DNA from: Nymphaea colorata
Lineage: Eukaryota > Streptophyta > Magnoliopsida > Nymphaeales > Nymphaeaceae
Assembly: GCF_008831285.2 (NCBI RefSeq)
Contig: NC_045142.1
Location: 10,103,952-10,163,951 of the forward strand
DNA length: 60,000 nucleotides
Reading direction: 5' to 3'
Position 1 is the stretch's first letter. Each line of letters begins with the position of its first letter. Below, in pieces: positions 57,201 to 59,879 of the stretch. The notes below the pieces were generated by a model. The model was not told where the DNA came from, made no database searches, and worked only from the letters and a program-made list of their open reading frames with translations. The position numbers and the translations under genes are program-made.

Positions 57201-58606
57201 TATGTTCTCATTCCTCACCAGTTCCCGCAAGGTTGCTCAGTCTCATTTTACTCTTTACTCATAGTACAAGAAAATTATACTTTATTCCTTATAATGTTTC
57301 ACTAGCACATATTGCAAGCTACTATATAGGCTTTGAACTCAAGGAAACAATCCAGAGAGTTCCCAAATATTTCATATTGACCTAGTCACTGCAGATACAG
57401 CAATAATGTTACCAGTACAGGCTGAGGCTCCAGTCCGTGCAATCCCATATCCTGCTAGAACTGCTGCGGGGCTCACAAAAAGTGCCAAGAATACCGGGTT
57501 AGAAGCTGCCAACGCAGAAATACTGGCACTAGATCCAGCTGTTGCAGATAGCCAATCTACTGCAAGTTTAAATAGAAAAGGAACTTGAACATTCAGAACC
57601 TGAAATTCAAGAGAATGTAAGCATCAGCAATGATGTACTTTTTTATTCAATGGCATATCATCAATCATCAAGGCCAAGAGGGTAAGTTTTTATACTTGAC
57701 CATTTTCTACAAGCTAGACAATAACTGAACGAACACCTTGCTATCTGGGGCTTCAACCAGCCATTTTCGGGTCAATAGCTAGCCCAAAAATTCTCATCTT
57801 TCTTTTCTTTTTATTCTGGATTATATTGTCATTTGGACATTTCCAGCCAGAAGACTGTCAGACAAGCATTGCTGAACAAGCATGCCCCTGCGGTGGCTAT
57901 GCTACCAAGCCATTTTCTGACCAATAGCTGGTAAAGACTAGGTGGTCCTTTTTGGTTTCCCTTTTTTCATATTTGGCAAGTACTAGGTGTGTTCAACCAG
58001 AAAAAGGATGGACAGTATTATTGTCCATCGGGGCAACTGAACACAGCCATTTTCCAGCTAGTAGGTCGTTGAACATTTGAACTTTTAAATTCAAAATTTA
58101 GACAGCAAAGGCATTGTCATCCAAACACCTTACAACCCACAACAATAGTCCAAAATTTTTCAATGTAACAGATATCTTCTCCCCACCCACCAAAAAAGAC
58201 TGAAGAAACAAAAGAGAGAAACCTGAAAAGTATAAAATGTTTTAATAAATATATTAGAGCAACAACTGAACAATTTTGTGTCTAACATGTCGGAGAGTCA
58301 ACAAAAATGTGTTAAGACTTGGAATGAAAAACATGTGAATACCACAATTGACATCATACAGCTTACCTTTGCTCCTATCAAAAGACTCACGGCTAACAGC
58401 ACACGCATCTGGAACTCAACATTATCTTTCAACCATAAATATTTTGCAAGTGTTTTTAATATTTGTATATCTGCAACTTGATCTTTACTTGACTCTTGCT
58501 TCTGCTTATCAAGCTGACTATGACTCTCAGTCCTGGAAAGCTGCTTTTGAACAGCCCCATTGTTGCTGGAGCTTGAAAATAATGCATTCCTCCTATGCAG
58601 GAAATT
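12336..58606 (-). CDS. mitochondrial ABC half-transporter, ATM/ABCB25 type (5' incomplete)
   Basis: Nineteen exons join into 654 codons plus stop with consistent phases. In visible numbering, the membrane domain spans about residues 50-384 (six predicted helices) and the nucleotide-binding domain about 400-654. Motifs are Walker A G438-T446, Q-loop Q486, signature LSGGE 542-546, Walker B ending D566-E567, and H-loop H598. The sequence closely follows plant ATM proteins. By family knowledge these sit in the inner mitochondrial membrane, work as dimers, and export a glutathione-linked sulfur compound needed for cytosolic Fe-S and molybdenum cofactor assembly. The start codon and targeting peptide must lie past 60,000. 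The gene is over 46 kb because its introns hold transposons. Oddity: exon 11 is one base short of the expected frame (see 33,231-33,315). All other exons are free of stops. Confidence 0.93.
12684..12819 (-). CDS. ABC gene exon 18
   Basis: It contains the end of Walker B ([11 protein letters not shown]) and the H-loop ([10 protein letters not shown]598). The donor is GAG|GTATGT and the acceptor TTAG|A. Its first base completes a Leu codon split with exon 17. Confidence 0.93.
13191..13448 (+). other. unidentified open frame, 85 codons
   Basis: The translation ([11 protein letters not shown]... to ...HLDVSIGQE) has a balanced amino-acid composition unlike the surrounding intron DNA, and a second such frame lies at 13,786-14,079. 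I recognise no family. It may be a relic of an inserted gene or transposon, antisense to the ABC gene, or chance. Confidence 0.25.
13786..14079 (+). other. unidentified open frame, 97 codons
   Basis: The translation includes [20 protein letters not shown] and then a Trp/Tyr-containing stretch. Its composition looks protein-like. I recognise no domain and find no start context or splice structure that supports a gene. Confidence 0.25.
14271..14600. mobile_element. CTATGTnACA-family hAT-type MITE, short copy
   Basis: The ends are GTATGTCACAT and ATGTGACATAG, flanked by 8-bp duplications with one mismatch (ctttttgc at 14,263-14,270; ctttctgc at 14,601-14,608). The left subterminal region shares the order 'GGTGnnGGTGC ... 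CAATTTTTCCAAAAA ... GGTGTGGGTGTGGC' with the larger copies at 41.4, 52.6 and 54.4 kb. Confidence 0.75.
15273..15337 (-). CDS. ABC gene exon 17
   Basis: It carries the ABC signature LSGGEKQRV and the start of Walker B. It is 65 bp long, runs from acceptor AACAG| to donor CT|GTAAGG, and splits a Leu codon with exon 18. Confidence 0.93.
16086..16178 (-). CDS. ABC gene exon 16
   Basis: Thirty-one codons in phase 0 ([12 protein letters not shown] to VGERGLK), the helical subdomain just before the signature motif. The donor is AAG|GTAAG and the acceptor TTTAG|. Confidence 0.93.
16263..16328 (-). CDS. ABC gene exon 15
   Basis: Twenty-two codons in phase 0 ([14 protein letters not shown] to SATKDE), the segment after the Q-loop that is highly conserved in ATM transporters. 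Confidence 0.93.
16700..18190 (+). pseudogene. decayed copia gag and reverse transcriptase relic
   Basis: It lies in intron 14, antisense to the ABC gene. The first part resembles a copia gag start (a [15 protein letters not shown] segment) and later a [12 protein letters not shown]...ARDYFTDI helix segment. From about 17,735 it resembles reverse transcriptase: [12 protein letters not shown], then [12 protein letters not shown], then AYSSRGYF. Protease and integrase are missing and stops are frequent, so this is an internally deleted, old copy. No LTRs were found around it. Confidence 0.6.
18561..18641 (-). CDS. ABC gene exon 14
   Basis: Twenty-seven codons in phase 0 ([11 protein letters not shown] to VVPQDT) including the Q-loop glutamine Q486. 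The donor is ACT|GTAAG and the acceptor AACAG|. Confidence 0.93.
18642..20108. other. intron 13
   Basis: A 1.47-kb intron, AT-rich, with a (TG)n(AG)n run near 20,037-20,066. I see no other feature. Confidence 0.6.
20109..20164 (-). CDS. ABC gene exon 13
   Basis: It begins with GT, completing the last Walker A glycine codon, then [18 protein letters not shown]. Splitting Walker A between two exons is confirmed by matching phases with exon 12 across a 10.6-kb intron. Confidence 0.93.
20236..20293 (+). repeat. (TG)n(AG)n microsatellite
   Basis: About 15 TG units run directly into about 10 AG units, 70 bp upstream (in gene sense) of exon 13. Confidence 0.9.
20430..21115 (-). mobile_element. hAT deletion derivative (CAATGTTGTA family)
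   Basis: The ends are CAATGTTGTA and GTACAACACTG, with a perfect 8-bp target duplication cttattag on both sides (20,422-20,429; 21,116-21,123). The two ends carry arrays of TACGATACG/CGTATCGTA motifs. On the - strand the interior retains an acidic Asp/Glu-rich coding tail and a GATTTGTGCGTGGGTGG block shared with the copy at 39,240. It lacks most of the transposase, so it can move only in trans. Confidence 0.85.
21470..21747 (+). repeat. LTR of copia fragment A
   Basis: It ends ...TTTCTACA directly before a copia-type primer binding site. It contains a TATA-like box (cttatataaacc near 21,569). The LTR is distantly like those of elements B and C (shared ACCGGGTCTGG block). The left border is approximate, and no matching right LTR was found. 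Confidence 0.6.
21748..21760 (+). promoter_or_regulatory. primer binding site (initiator Met tRNA)
   Basis: TGGTATCAGAGCC follows the LTR end at once. This is the standard plant copia primer binding site, complementary to the 3' end of initiator methionine tRNA. Confidence 0.85.
22137..23018 (+). pseudogene. copia gag with zinc knuckle, two in-frame stops
   Basis: The frame opens at ATG 22,137 and is broken by TGA at 22,473 and TGA at 22,665, but it stays in the same frame to TAG 23,016. It shows the plant copia gag order: a leader with [14 protein letters not shown], then WEELDYH, then [18 protein letters not shown], and a CCHC knuckle ([14 protein letters not shown]) near the end. The protein would coat element RNA in particles. 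The copy is dead by stops and is cut off right after gag, where hAT sequence begins. Confidence 0.8.
23017..23537 (+). pseudogene. hAT transposase, N-terminal part
   Basis: It contains a VRQMFRYA segment that commonly follows a BED zinc finger, a long acidic run, and then the conserved block with [35 protein letters not shown] that precedes the DUF659 domain in plant hAT transposases. There is a frameshift near 23,060 and another near 23,330. The BED finger itself is absent. Confidence 0.7.
23538..23793 (-). repeat. 3' LTR of element B
   Basis: A 256-bp LTR, TGTTGAAGCATAT...GTTTCTACA when read on the - strand. It pairs with 27,379-27,632. Confidence 0.9.
23788..25284 (-). CDS. copia B reverse transcriptase-RNase H
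   Basis: A 498-codon uninterrupted frame. The reverse transcriptase has [47 protein letters not shown] and an intact YVDD active site. The RNase H follows with a [18 protein letters not shown] block, the CDNKSAI block and the HFIRERI block. Enzymes of this type copy element RNA into DNA inside particles. In RNase H, an expected Gly after DWA is changed to Trp. The ATG is an internal Met of the pol polyprotein, since stops upstream break the link to integrase. Confidence 0.88.
   Translation of the reverse strand: MQEEMDALRRNMTWEVVKIPEAAHLVGSKWVYTIKYKPDGSIERYKARLVAKGFSQKYEIDYLETFAPVAKMKTVRVIISLAVMKERKMYQLDVKNAFLNGDLEEEVYMCMPPGYEERGKCCKLRKALYGLKQSPRAWFERLRLVMRQCGYHQGNGDHTLFVKRNEKKVTILLVYVDDMIVTGDDKDEIIKLMKLLAIEFDLKDLGKLKYFLGIEIARSGTSLVLNQRKYTLDLLKETGKLGCRPASTPLDTGHKLSLRDGELLCEEAKGRYQCLVRKLIYLTLRRPDITFAVNVLSQFMHAPTDAHRKVVDRILCYLKRNPGKGLLYVKQETIEIEGHSDADWAWCVDTRRSTTGYCVYLEGNLVDWRSKRQDVCSRSSAEVEYRAIAMGVSELLWLKILLTDIGIEIERPMKMYCDNKSAINLANNPVLQDRTKHVEIDRHFIRERIDAKELILPYMKSEDQTADVLTKALSSTSFERNVSKLGLFDMYAQLEGEC
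23794..23806 (-). promoter_or_regulatory. polypurine tract of element B
   Basis: On the - strand the sequence reads ACTTGAGGGGGAG immediately before the 3' LTR, the usual plus-strand primer for copia elements. Confidence 0.75.
25401..25754 (-). pseudogene. copia B integrase-RT linker segment
   Basis: This frame covers the low-complexity spacer between integrase and reverse transcriptase ([30 protein letters not shown]). The same spacer is found in element C at 37,211-37,705. The pol frame is broken between this segment and both neighbours. Confidence 0.7.
25767..26717 (-). pseudogene. copia B integrase
   Basis: The zinc-binding region ends in CDVC, followed by the catalytic core with Asp in HSDVWG, Asp in FRSDNAREY and Glu in NGVAERKN, so the DDE triad is intact. 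The C-terminal part includes [20 protein letters not shown]. The frame is offset from the protease frame, with overlap at 26,570-26,717, which implies a frameshift near the start of integrase. Confidence 0.82.
26570..27130 (-). pseudogene. copia B protease region
   Basis: The frame holds the aspartic protease motif in [14 protein letters not shown] and the downstream [12 protein letters not shown] and [11 protein letters not shown] blocks. Protease normally follows gag in one polyprotein. Here it is preceded only by a GC-rich leader. Confidence 0.8.
27140..27260 (-). repeat. tandem leader repeat in element B
   Basis: The - strand leader contains three copies of a segment including GAAACCCTAGCGTC between the primer binding site and protease. 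It lies where gag would be expected and has no coding pattern. Confidence 0.6.
27366..27378 (-). promoter_or_regulatory. primer binding site of element B
   Basis: On the - strand TGGCATCAGAGCC follows the 5' LTR, one base different from the standard initiator-Met site. Confidence 0.8.
27379..27632 (-). repeat. 5' LTR of element B
   Basis: A 254-bp LTR, TG...CA ended. It pairs with 23,538-23,793. Confidence 0.9.
27633..28290 (+). pseudogene. hAT transposase, DUF659 region
   Basis: The frame resumes after copia B with [13 protein letters not shown], then the DUF659 core: [28 protein letters not shown] and [16 protein letters not shown]. The DGWTD and TDNAANY blocks hold acidic residues of the transposase catalytic fold. 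A frameshift near 28,050 and later stops disable it. Confidence 0.75.
28880..29085 (+). pseudogene. hAT transposase dimerisation domain exon
   Basis: An exon bounded by acceptor TCTAG| and donor AAAG|GTAATA encodes [20 protein letters not shown] and then [19 protein letters not shown], the hallmark hAT C-terminal dimerisation motif. The upstream intron (28,790-28,879) joins in phase (G|AT gives Asp). A single-base slip lies near 29,015. Confidence 0.8.
29178..29460 (+). pseudogene. hAT transposase last exon, acidic tail
   Basis: It starts after acceptor AACGTAG| and completes a split Arg codon. It encodes [20 protein letters not shown] and an Asp/Glu-rich tail. The same exon, better preserved, is present in the deletion derivative at 40,051-40,317. 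Confidence 0.75.
29770..29869 (+). repeat. hAT 3' terminus with subterminal motif array
   Basis: Several copies of ACGATACG-type motifs precede the end CGTTTTACAACATTG. The likely target duplication copy is gtttaaac (29,870-29,877); its partner on the left is lost. Confidence 0.7.
29878..30755. other. rest of intron 12 next to exon 12
   Basis: I see nothing definable. Two overlapping short frames on the - strand (29,978-30,233) are unsupported. Confidence 0.5.
30756..30844 (-). CDS. ABC gene exon 12
   Basis: It encodes the A-loop tyrosine ([10 protein letters not shown]) and most of Walker A (VGTSGSG), ending G|GTAAGA. Its first base, C, should complete a codon with exon 11. It is preceded by acceptor GTGTCAG|. 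Confidence 0.92.
31138..31300. mobile_element. fold-back MITE fragment (family M1)
   Basis: It shares the 'GCCAGATGTT...GGATGGCTAAAAATTAAAAA' end and the 'AGCATTAGCAAnnnTTCATGG' centre with copies at 44.88, 45.11 and 59.6 kb. The right end is not preserved. Confidence 0.5.
31300..31640 (+). pseudogene. copia RNase H relic
   Basis: The relic reads [23 protein letters not shown] and further pieces ending in FFLAKLLV, the C-terminal part of copia RNase H. A purine-rich tract and possible LTR start (TGTTAGAATTG at 31,676) follow. Only the 3' end of this element remains, antisense to the ABC gene in intron 11. Confidence 0.65.
31967..32034 (+). repeat. (TA)n(GA)n microsatellite
   Basis: About 17 TA units are followed by about 16 GA units. 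The same arrangement occurs at 643-700. Confidence 0.9.
32035..33230. other. intron 11 remainder
   Basis: AT-rich DNA with C/T-rich stretches near 32,402-32,440 and a (CA)n run at 32,802. I see no gene. Confidence 0.5.
33231..33315 (-). CDS. ABC gene exon 11, apparent 1-bp frameshift
   Basis: It encodes [19 protein letters not shown] in phase with exon 10, then, in a frame shifted by one, IKFEDVHFG up to the donor TTTGG|GTAGGT. The family expects both parts in one frame, so a base is missing, most likely in the G-run at 33,258-33,261. The exon is 85 bp where 86 are needed. A second donor four bases on (TAG|GTATCA, exon end 33,227) gives 89 bp and restores the frame, replacing about ten residues before the A-loop tyrosine. 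It may be a true mutation with splice compensation or a sequence error. Confidence 0.85.
33975..34091 (-). CDS. ABC gene exon 10
   Basis: Thirty-nine codons in phase 0 ([18 protein letters not shown] to MFQLLE), the last membrane helix and the coupling segment to the nucleotide-binding domain. The donor is GAG|GTAAG. Confidence 0.93.
34092..35091. other. intron 9 segment before element C
   Basis: AT-rich intron sequence with a poly-T/poly-A fold-back at about 34,566-34,605. I see nothing else. Confidence 0.5.
35097..35338 (+). repeat. 5' LTR of element C
   Basis: A 242-bp LTR, TGTTGAAGCATG...GTTTCTACA, followed by a worn primer binding site (TGGTATAAGAGAT at 35,339). Confidence 0.9.
35815..36424 (+). 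pseudogene. copia C protease to integrase N-terminus
   Basis: Protease blocks [14 protein letters not shown] (active-site Ser replaced by Asn) and [11 protein letters not shown] are followed, after a frameshift near 36,080, by the integrase zinc region with [16 protein letters not shown] further shift leads into the next frame at about 36,316. Confidence 0.75.
36316..37190 (+). pseudogene. copia C integrase core
   Basis: It has the same blocks as element B integrase ([29 protein letters not shown]), broken by a 67-bp tandem duplication at 36,531-36,664 that shifts the frame. The second catalytic Asp block reads SNNAHEY instead of SDNAREY, so the triad is damaged. Confidence 0.8.
36531..36664 (+). 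repeat. 67-bp tandem duplication in integrase
   Basis: Two adjacent copies start GAAAGACCGTAGTG. The period of 67 is not a multiple of three and so disrupts the integrase frame. Confidence 0.9.
37001..38944 (+). repeat. 980-bp tandem duplication in element C
   Basis: Copy 1 (37,001-37,964) and copy 2 (37,981-38,944) have a period of exactly 980 bp and differ at only about ten sites by eye. They cover the integrase end, the spacer and the start of reverse transcriptase. A 16-bp filler between them resembles sequence 30 bp upstream, suggesting a template switch or slippage. Confidence 0.9.
37715..38056 (+). pseudogene. copia C reverse transcriptase start, first copy
   Basis: This frame carries the first reverse transcriptase blocks ([22 protein letters not shown]) and then runs into the duplicated integrase sequence at the repeat junction, so it ends without an active site. 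Confidence 0.8.
38695..39239 (+). pseudogene. copia C reverse transcriptase, second copy
   Basis: Reverse transcriptase blocks continue through [11 protein letters not shown] and [14 protein letters not shown] to YVND (normally YVDD), where the hAT derivative is inserted. The loss of an active-site Asp marks it as inactive. Confidence 0.85.
39762..39967 (+). pseudogene. hAT dimerisation exon in the derivative
   Basis: It begins after acceptor GTTTAG| and contains [20 protein letters not shown] and [19 protein letters not shown], then a donor AAAG|GTAATA. It is near-identical to 28,880-29,085, and here the frame is intact. Confidence 0.85.
40051..40317 (+). pseudogene. hAT last exon in the derivative
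   Basis: It encodes [20 protein letters not shown] and an Asp/Glu-rich tail ending at TGA. The acceptor AACGTAG| is conserved with the larger element. Without the DUF659 part it cannot act as a transposase. Confidence 0.8.
40718..41385 (+). pseudogene. copia C RT end and RNase H start
   Basis: The frame continues after the hAT derivative with [14 protein letters not shown] and then RNase H blocks, with frameshift and stop damage near 40,900 and 41,202. It ends in [10 protein letters not shown], where the second transposon is inserted. Confidence 0.8.
41386..42316. mobile_element. CTATGTnACA-family hAT-type MITE in copia C
   Basis: The ends are CTATGATACACG and TATGTGACATAG, with perfect 8-bp duplications ctgatatc (41,378-41,385; 42,317-42,324). 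The subterminal regions are GGTACCGGTACCGG/ACCCGTACCCGT arrays. The interior is a GC-rich block of CGACGG-type repeats (about 41,690-41,790), a second GC-rich stretch near 41,840-41,890 and a (TA)n run at about 42,193-42,222. It splits the RNase H gene of copia C. Confidence 0.88.
42317..42595 (+). pseudogene. copia C RNase H end and polypurine tract
   Basis: RNase H resumes with [14 protein letters not shown] (normally CDNK) and runs with a frameshift near 42,400 to [11 protein letters not shown]. The polypurine tract GAGGGGGAG lies at 42,587-42,595, next to the 3' LTR. Confidence 0.8.
42596..42832 (+). repeat. 3' LTR of element C
   Basis: A 237-bp LTR pairing with 35,097-35,338. Confidence 0.9.
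43280..44345. repeat. three-copy tandem repeat in intron 9
   Basis: A unit beginning near ATTGGTGCAnnnCTCCTGAG occurs at about 43,280, 43,722 and 43,932. Copies 1 and 3 are about 440 and 410 bp; copy 2 is about 210 bp and lacks the middle. The copies are clearly alike by eye and have no coding frame. Confidence 0.8.
44504..44766 (-). repeat. isolated LTR-like sequence
   Basis: Read on the - strand it starts TGTTAATATG and ends AAATTTAGCA, followed by TAGTATCGGAACCAGG, which resembles a worn copia primer binding site. The matching partner LTR was not found, so this is a fragment of an LTR element whose interior may include the tandem repeat to its left. Confidence 0.5.
44812..44871. repeat. 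compound microsatellite (CA)(TA)(TG)(TATG)
   Basis: Consecutive CA, TA, TG and TATG runs between the LTR-like sequence and a fold-back MITE. Confidence 0.85.
44879..45079. mobile_element. fold-back MITE, family M1, copy a
   Basis: The ends are TCAATGTTGTC and GATAACATTGA, and the inverted repeat extends about 40 bp inwards with mismatches on each side. It is about 200 bp with no coding frame. Confidence 0.65.
45107..45278. mobile_element. fold-back MITE, family M1, copy b
   Basis: Long imperfect inverted repeats (AAAATCAGCTGGCTGCC... and ...CAGCAGCCATCTGATTTT) surround a centre with AGAAGCATTAGCAACTGTTC. It ends next to a (TA)n run at 45,283. Confidence 0.65.
45280..45994. other. intron 9 remainder next to exon 9
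   Basis: AT-rich sequence after a short (TA)n run. I see no feature. Confidence 0.5.
45995..46140 (-). CDS. ABC gene exon 9
   Basis: It completes a Lys codon split with exon 8 and encodes [19 protein letters not shown] then a hydrophobic helix ([17 protein letters not shown]) and TVGDL. The donor is CTG|GTAAG. Confidence 0.93.
46449..46930 (+). mobile_element. solo LTR with perfect 5-bp duplication
   Basis: It starts TGTTAGAATG and ends GATTTACA, flanked by ataac on both sides (46,444-46,448; 46,931-46,935). It has a TATA box (CTATAAATAG at about 46,736) in the expected LTR promoter position. No internal region remains, as after recombination between two LTRs. Confidence 0.85.
46936..48425. 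other. intron 8 remainder
   Basis: No recognisable coding or repeat structure. A 63-codon frame at 47,119-47,310 is unsupported. Confidence 0.5.
48426..48486 (-). CDS. ABC gene exon 8
   Basis: Twenty codons plus one base ([20 protein letters not shown]), the conserved cytosolic loop of ATM transporters. The donor is A|GTAAGC. Confidence 0.93.
48607..48690 (-). CDS. ABC gene exon 7
   Basis: Twenty-eight codons in phase 0 ([20 protein letters not shown] to LINYE). The donor is GAG|GTGCAC. Confidence 0.93.
48787..48894 (-). CDS. ABC gene exon 6
   Basis: Thirty-six codons in phase 0 with two hydrophobic helices ([11 protein letters not shown] and [17 protein letters not shown]). Confidence 0.93.
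49092..49194 (-). CDS. ABC gene exon 5
   Basis: It encodes the strongly conserved [19 protein letters not shown] segment and a helix ending VVPTILE. Its first base completes a Ser codon split with exon 4. Confidence 0.93.
49960..50260 (-). repeat. LTR-like repeat related to 53.5-53.8 kb
   Basis: It shares ordered blocks (GAGCTCACA, CAGATCTAAGAA/ATAGATCTAAAA, CAAGAGGAAGAGGAG, GTTATT) with 53,490-53,770. It may be an old solo LTR. It ends at a (CA)n run at 50,223-50,250. Confidence 0.35.
50320..51920 (+). pseudogene. Ty3/gypsy gag relic
   Basis: Stops and frameshifts interrupt a recognisable gypsy gag: [13 protein letters not shown], then VEnFFEPQGF, a damaged HLEGPAIRW-type block, and later [20 protein letters not shown] and KIDLQANRP. 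No polymerase follows. It lies in intron 4, antisense to the ABC gene. An LTR end may lie before 50,720. Confidence 0.6.
52556..53311. mobile_element. CTATGTnACA-family hAT-type MITE, 756 bp
   Basis: The ends are CTACGACACAC and ATGTGACATAG, with perfect 8-bp duplications ctttgaag (52,548-52,555; 53,312-53,319). The interior includes a GC-rich stretch with an ATG frame and a strong splice donor (52,792-52,874), unlike the other copies. Confidence 0.87.
52792..52874 (+). pseudogene. possible captured first exon within the MITE
   Basis: ATG in good context (AACAATGG) starts 27 codons beginning [12 protein letters not shown], followed by AG|GTAAGT. It looks like the first coding exon of a gene, either captured from the host or left from the element's own transposase gene. 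I cannot identify a source. Confidence 0.35.
53490..53830 (-). repeat. LTR-like repeat related to 49.96-50.26 kb
   Basis: Shared blocks are noted under 49,960. It also contains AATTCTAGCCATTGGAGCCAG, similar to a segment of the solo LTR at 46.68 kb. Confidence 0.35.
54115..54158 (-). CDS. ABC gene exon 4
   Basis: Fourteen codons plus two bases ([14 protein letters not shown]), a small exon confirmed by phase with exons 3 and 5. The donor is AG|GTATCG. Confidence 0.9.
54419..55174. mobile_element. CTATGTnACA-family hAT-type MITE, 756 bp, inverted
   Basis: The ends are CTAAGTCACGG and GTGTTACATAG, with 8-bp duplications agcatgga / agcatggt (54,411-54,418; 55,175-55,182). The left 120 bp match the reverse complement of the right end of the 41.4-kb copy, including a microsatellite in the same place. 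The core (54,810-55,020) is a GAGAGGGCGAG-type repeat. Confidence 0.87.
55183..56116. other. intron 3 segment
   Basis: Plain AT-rich intron. I see nothing to annotate. Confidence 0.5.
56117..56178 (-). CDS. ABC gene exon 3
   Basis: It completes a Glu codon split with exon 2 and encodes [20 protein letters not shown]. The donor is AAG|GTACGC. Confidence 0.92.
56179..57412. other. intron 2
   Basis: A 1.23-kb intron with no recognised insertion. Small CA-rich runs occur near 57,037. Confidence 0.55.
57413..57599 (-). CDS. ABC gene exon 2
   Basis: Sixty-two codons plus one base. [17 protein letters not shown] and a later hydrophobic helix ([13 protein letters not shown]) are conserved in ATM transporters. 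The donor is ACTG|GTAAC, the acceptor TTTCAG|. Confidence 0.92.
58367..58606 (-). CDS. ABC gene, first visible exon
   Basis: Eighty codons in phase 0 after acceptor GGAGCAG|. It starts with a Ser/Gln/Lys-rich, poorly conserved matrix-side segment, then [14 protein letters not shown] and the first membrane helix up to LLIGAK|GTAAGC. The exon(s) with the start codon and presequence lie upstream, past 60,000. Confidence 0.9.
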
Positions 58607-58929
58607 CTGCTCCAAAAAGAAAGAGAAGCCCTCACAAACTAAAAGAAAAGAAAAAAGAAAAGGAAAGAAAGAAATATGAACAAGAAGTCCAGAATATTAA
58701 TTATAAAAATTGAGGACAAAAGATAGCAATGATGACAATAAGTACTCTCTCTGTCTGCAAACACAGAAGCCAAGAATATCCCCCACGAAAAACAAAAAAA
58801 ATGAACAGCAATGATGACAACACTCGCTCCTTTCAATGAAAACAAGTACTCCCTCCCCCTACAAAACACAGAACTCTAGAATATCTTGTGTAAAAAAAAT
58901 TAAAAACAAGAAATAGCATAATGACAATA

Positions 58930-58974
<45 letters not shown>

Positions 58975-59534
58975 AGAGACACACAAACGCACACACACTG
59001 AGGAGAGAGAGAGAGAATGAGGTGAGTATGCTAATTCAAAAGCAGTATACTTCCAGCATGTTTGAAACTTTGCCAGTGCTTTCTGCCAACGAGGAGTTGG
59101 GGACAGAAAATAGGATGTGCATGTGTATCAATGCATACCTGGGTGTATAAATATATTTTGTATGCATTATGTTCTAGTTAAGAACTATCATTCTAACTTT
59201 CTAAGCATACTCATTACCAAAGCTAACCATATGGATATCTTTGTACCTGGAAAACCAAAGAATAAATGATGTCACATTTTATTGTTCTTTTTTTGACATA
59301 CGGATAAGATTTTATAAGTCAAAAAGGTTTGAACCTTTATTCAAATCCTTATAAAATAAGATCTACACGCCAAAAGAACATATGCTGCAAGGTTTCAAAC
59401 ATAAAGATCATATCCCTATGGTTAATGTAAAGAAGACAATGAGATATTTTGCTAGTGTTTATAAAATCTTATACAATATATATTTATAAAATCTTATACA
59501 ATATATATATATATATACATATATATGTATATAT

Positions 59535-59580
<46 letters not shown>
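58607..59580. other. 5'-most intron in window
   Basis: The intron upstream of the first visible ABC exon. It contains a (CT)n run at 58,932-58,972 and a (GA)n run near 59,003-59,016. No exon-like sequence for the missing N-terminus was found on the - strand. Confidence 0.5.

Positions 59581-59585
<5 letters not shown>
59499..59585. repeat. (TA)n microsatellite
   Basis: A long imperfect TA/TATG run. A second (TA)n run lies at 59,787-59,844. Confidence 0.9.
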
Positions 59586-59596
<11 letters not shown>

Positions 59597-59597
59597 C

Positions 59598-59782
59598 AGC
59601 CGGAGTGTCGGATATTGCCTATAACAAAATATTTAAAAAGCTAAAGATACCATGCAATAGAAGCACTAGCAACGGTTTATGGTGTTTTTACTTTTTAGCG
59701 ACAGTTTATATTGCATTTAGCCACAGCTTTTGAATATTTAGTCATCCAACATCATCTGCCAGTGGCTCTGTGGCTGATCTCA

Positions 59783-59785
<3 letters not shown>
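59598..59785. mobile_element. fold-back MITE, family M1, copy c
   Basis: It shares ATACCATGCAATAGAAGC / AGCAACGGTTTATGGTG and the TTTAGTCATCCAACATC end with copy b at 45,107. It is bounded on both sides by TA runs. Confidence 0.6.
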
Positions 59786-59847
<62 letters not shown>

Positions 59848-59879
59848 TCACTGAGTTCTCTTCTTTACATTAACTTTAG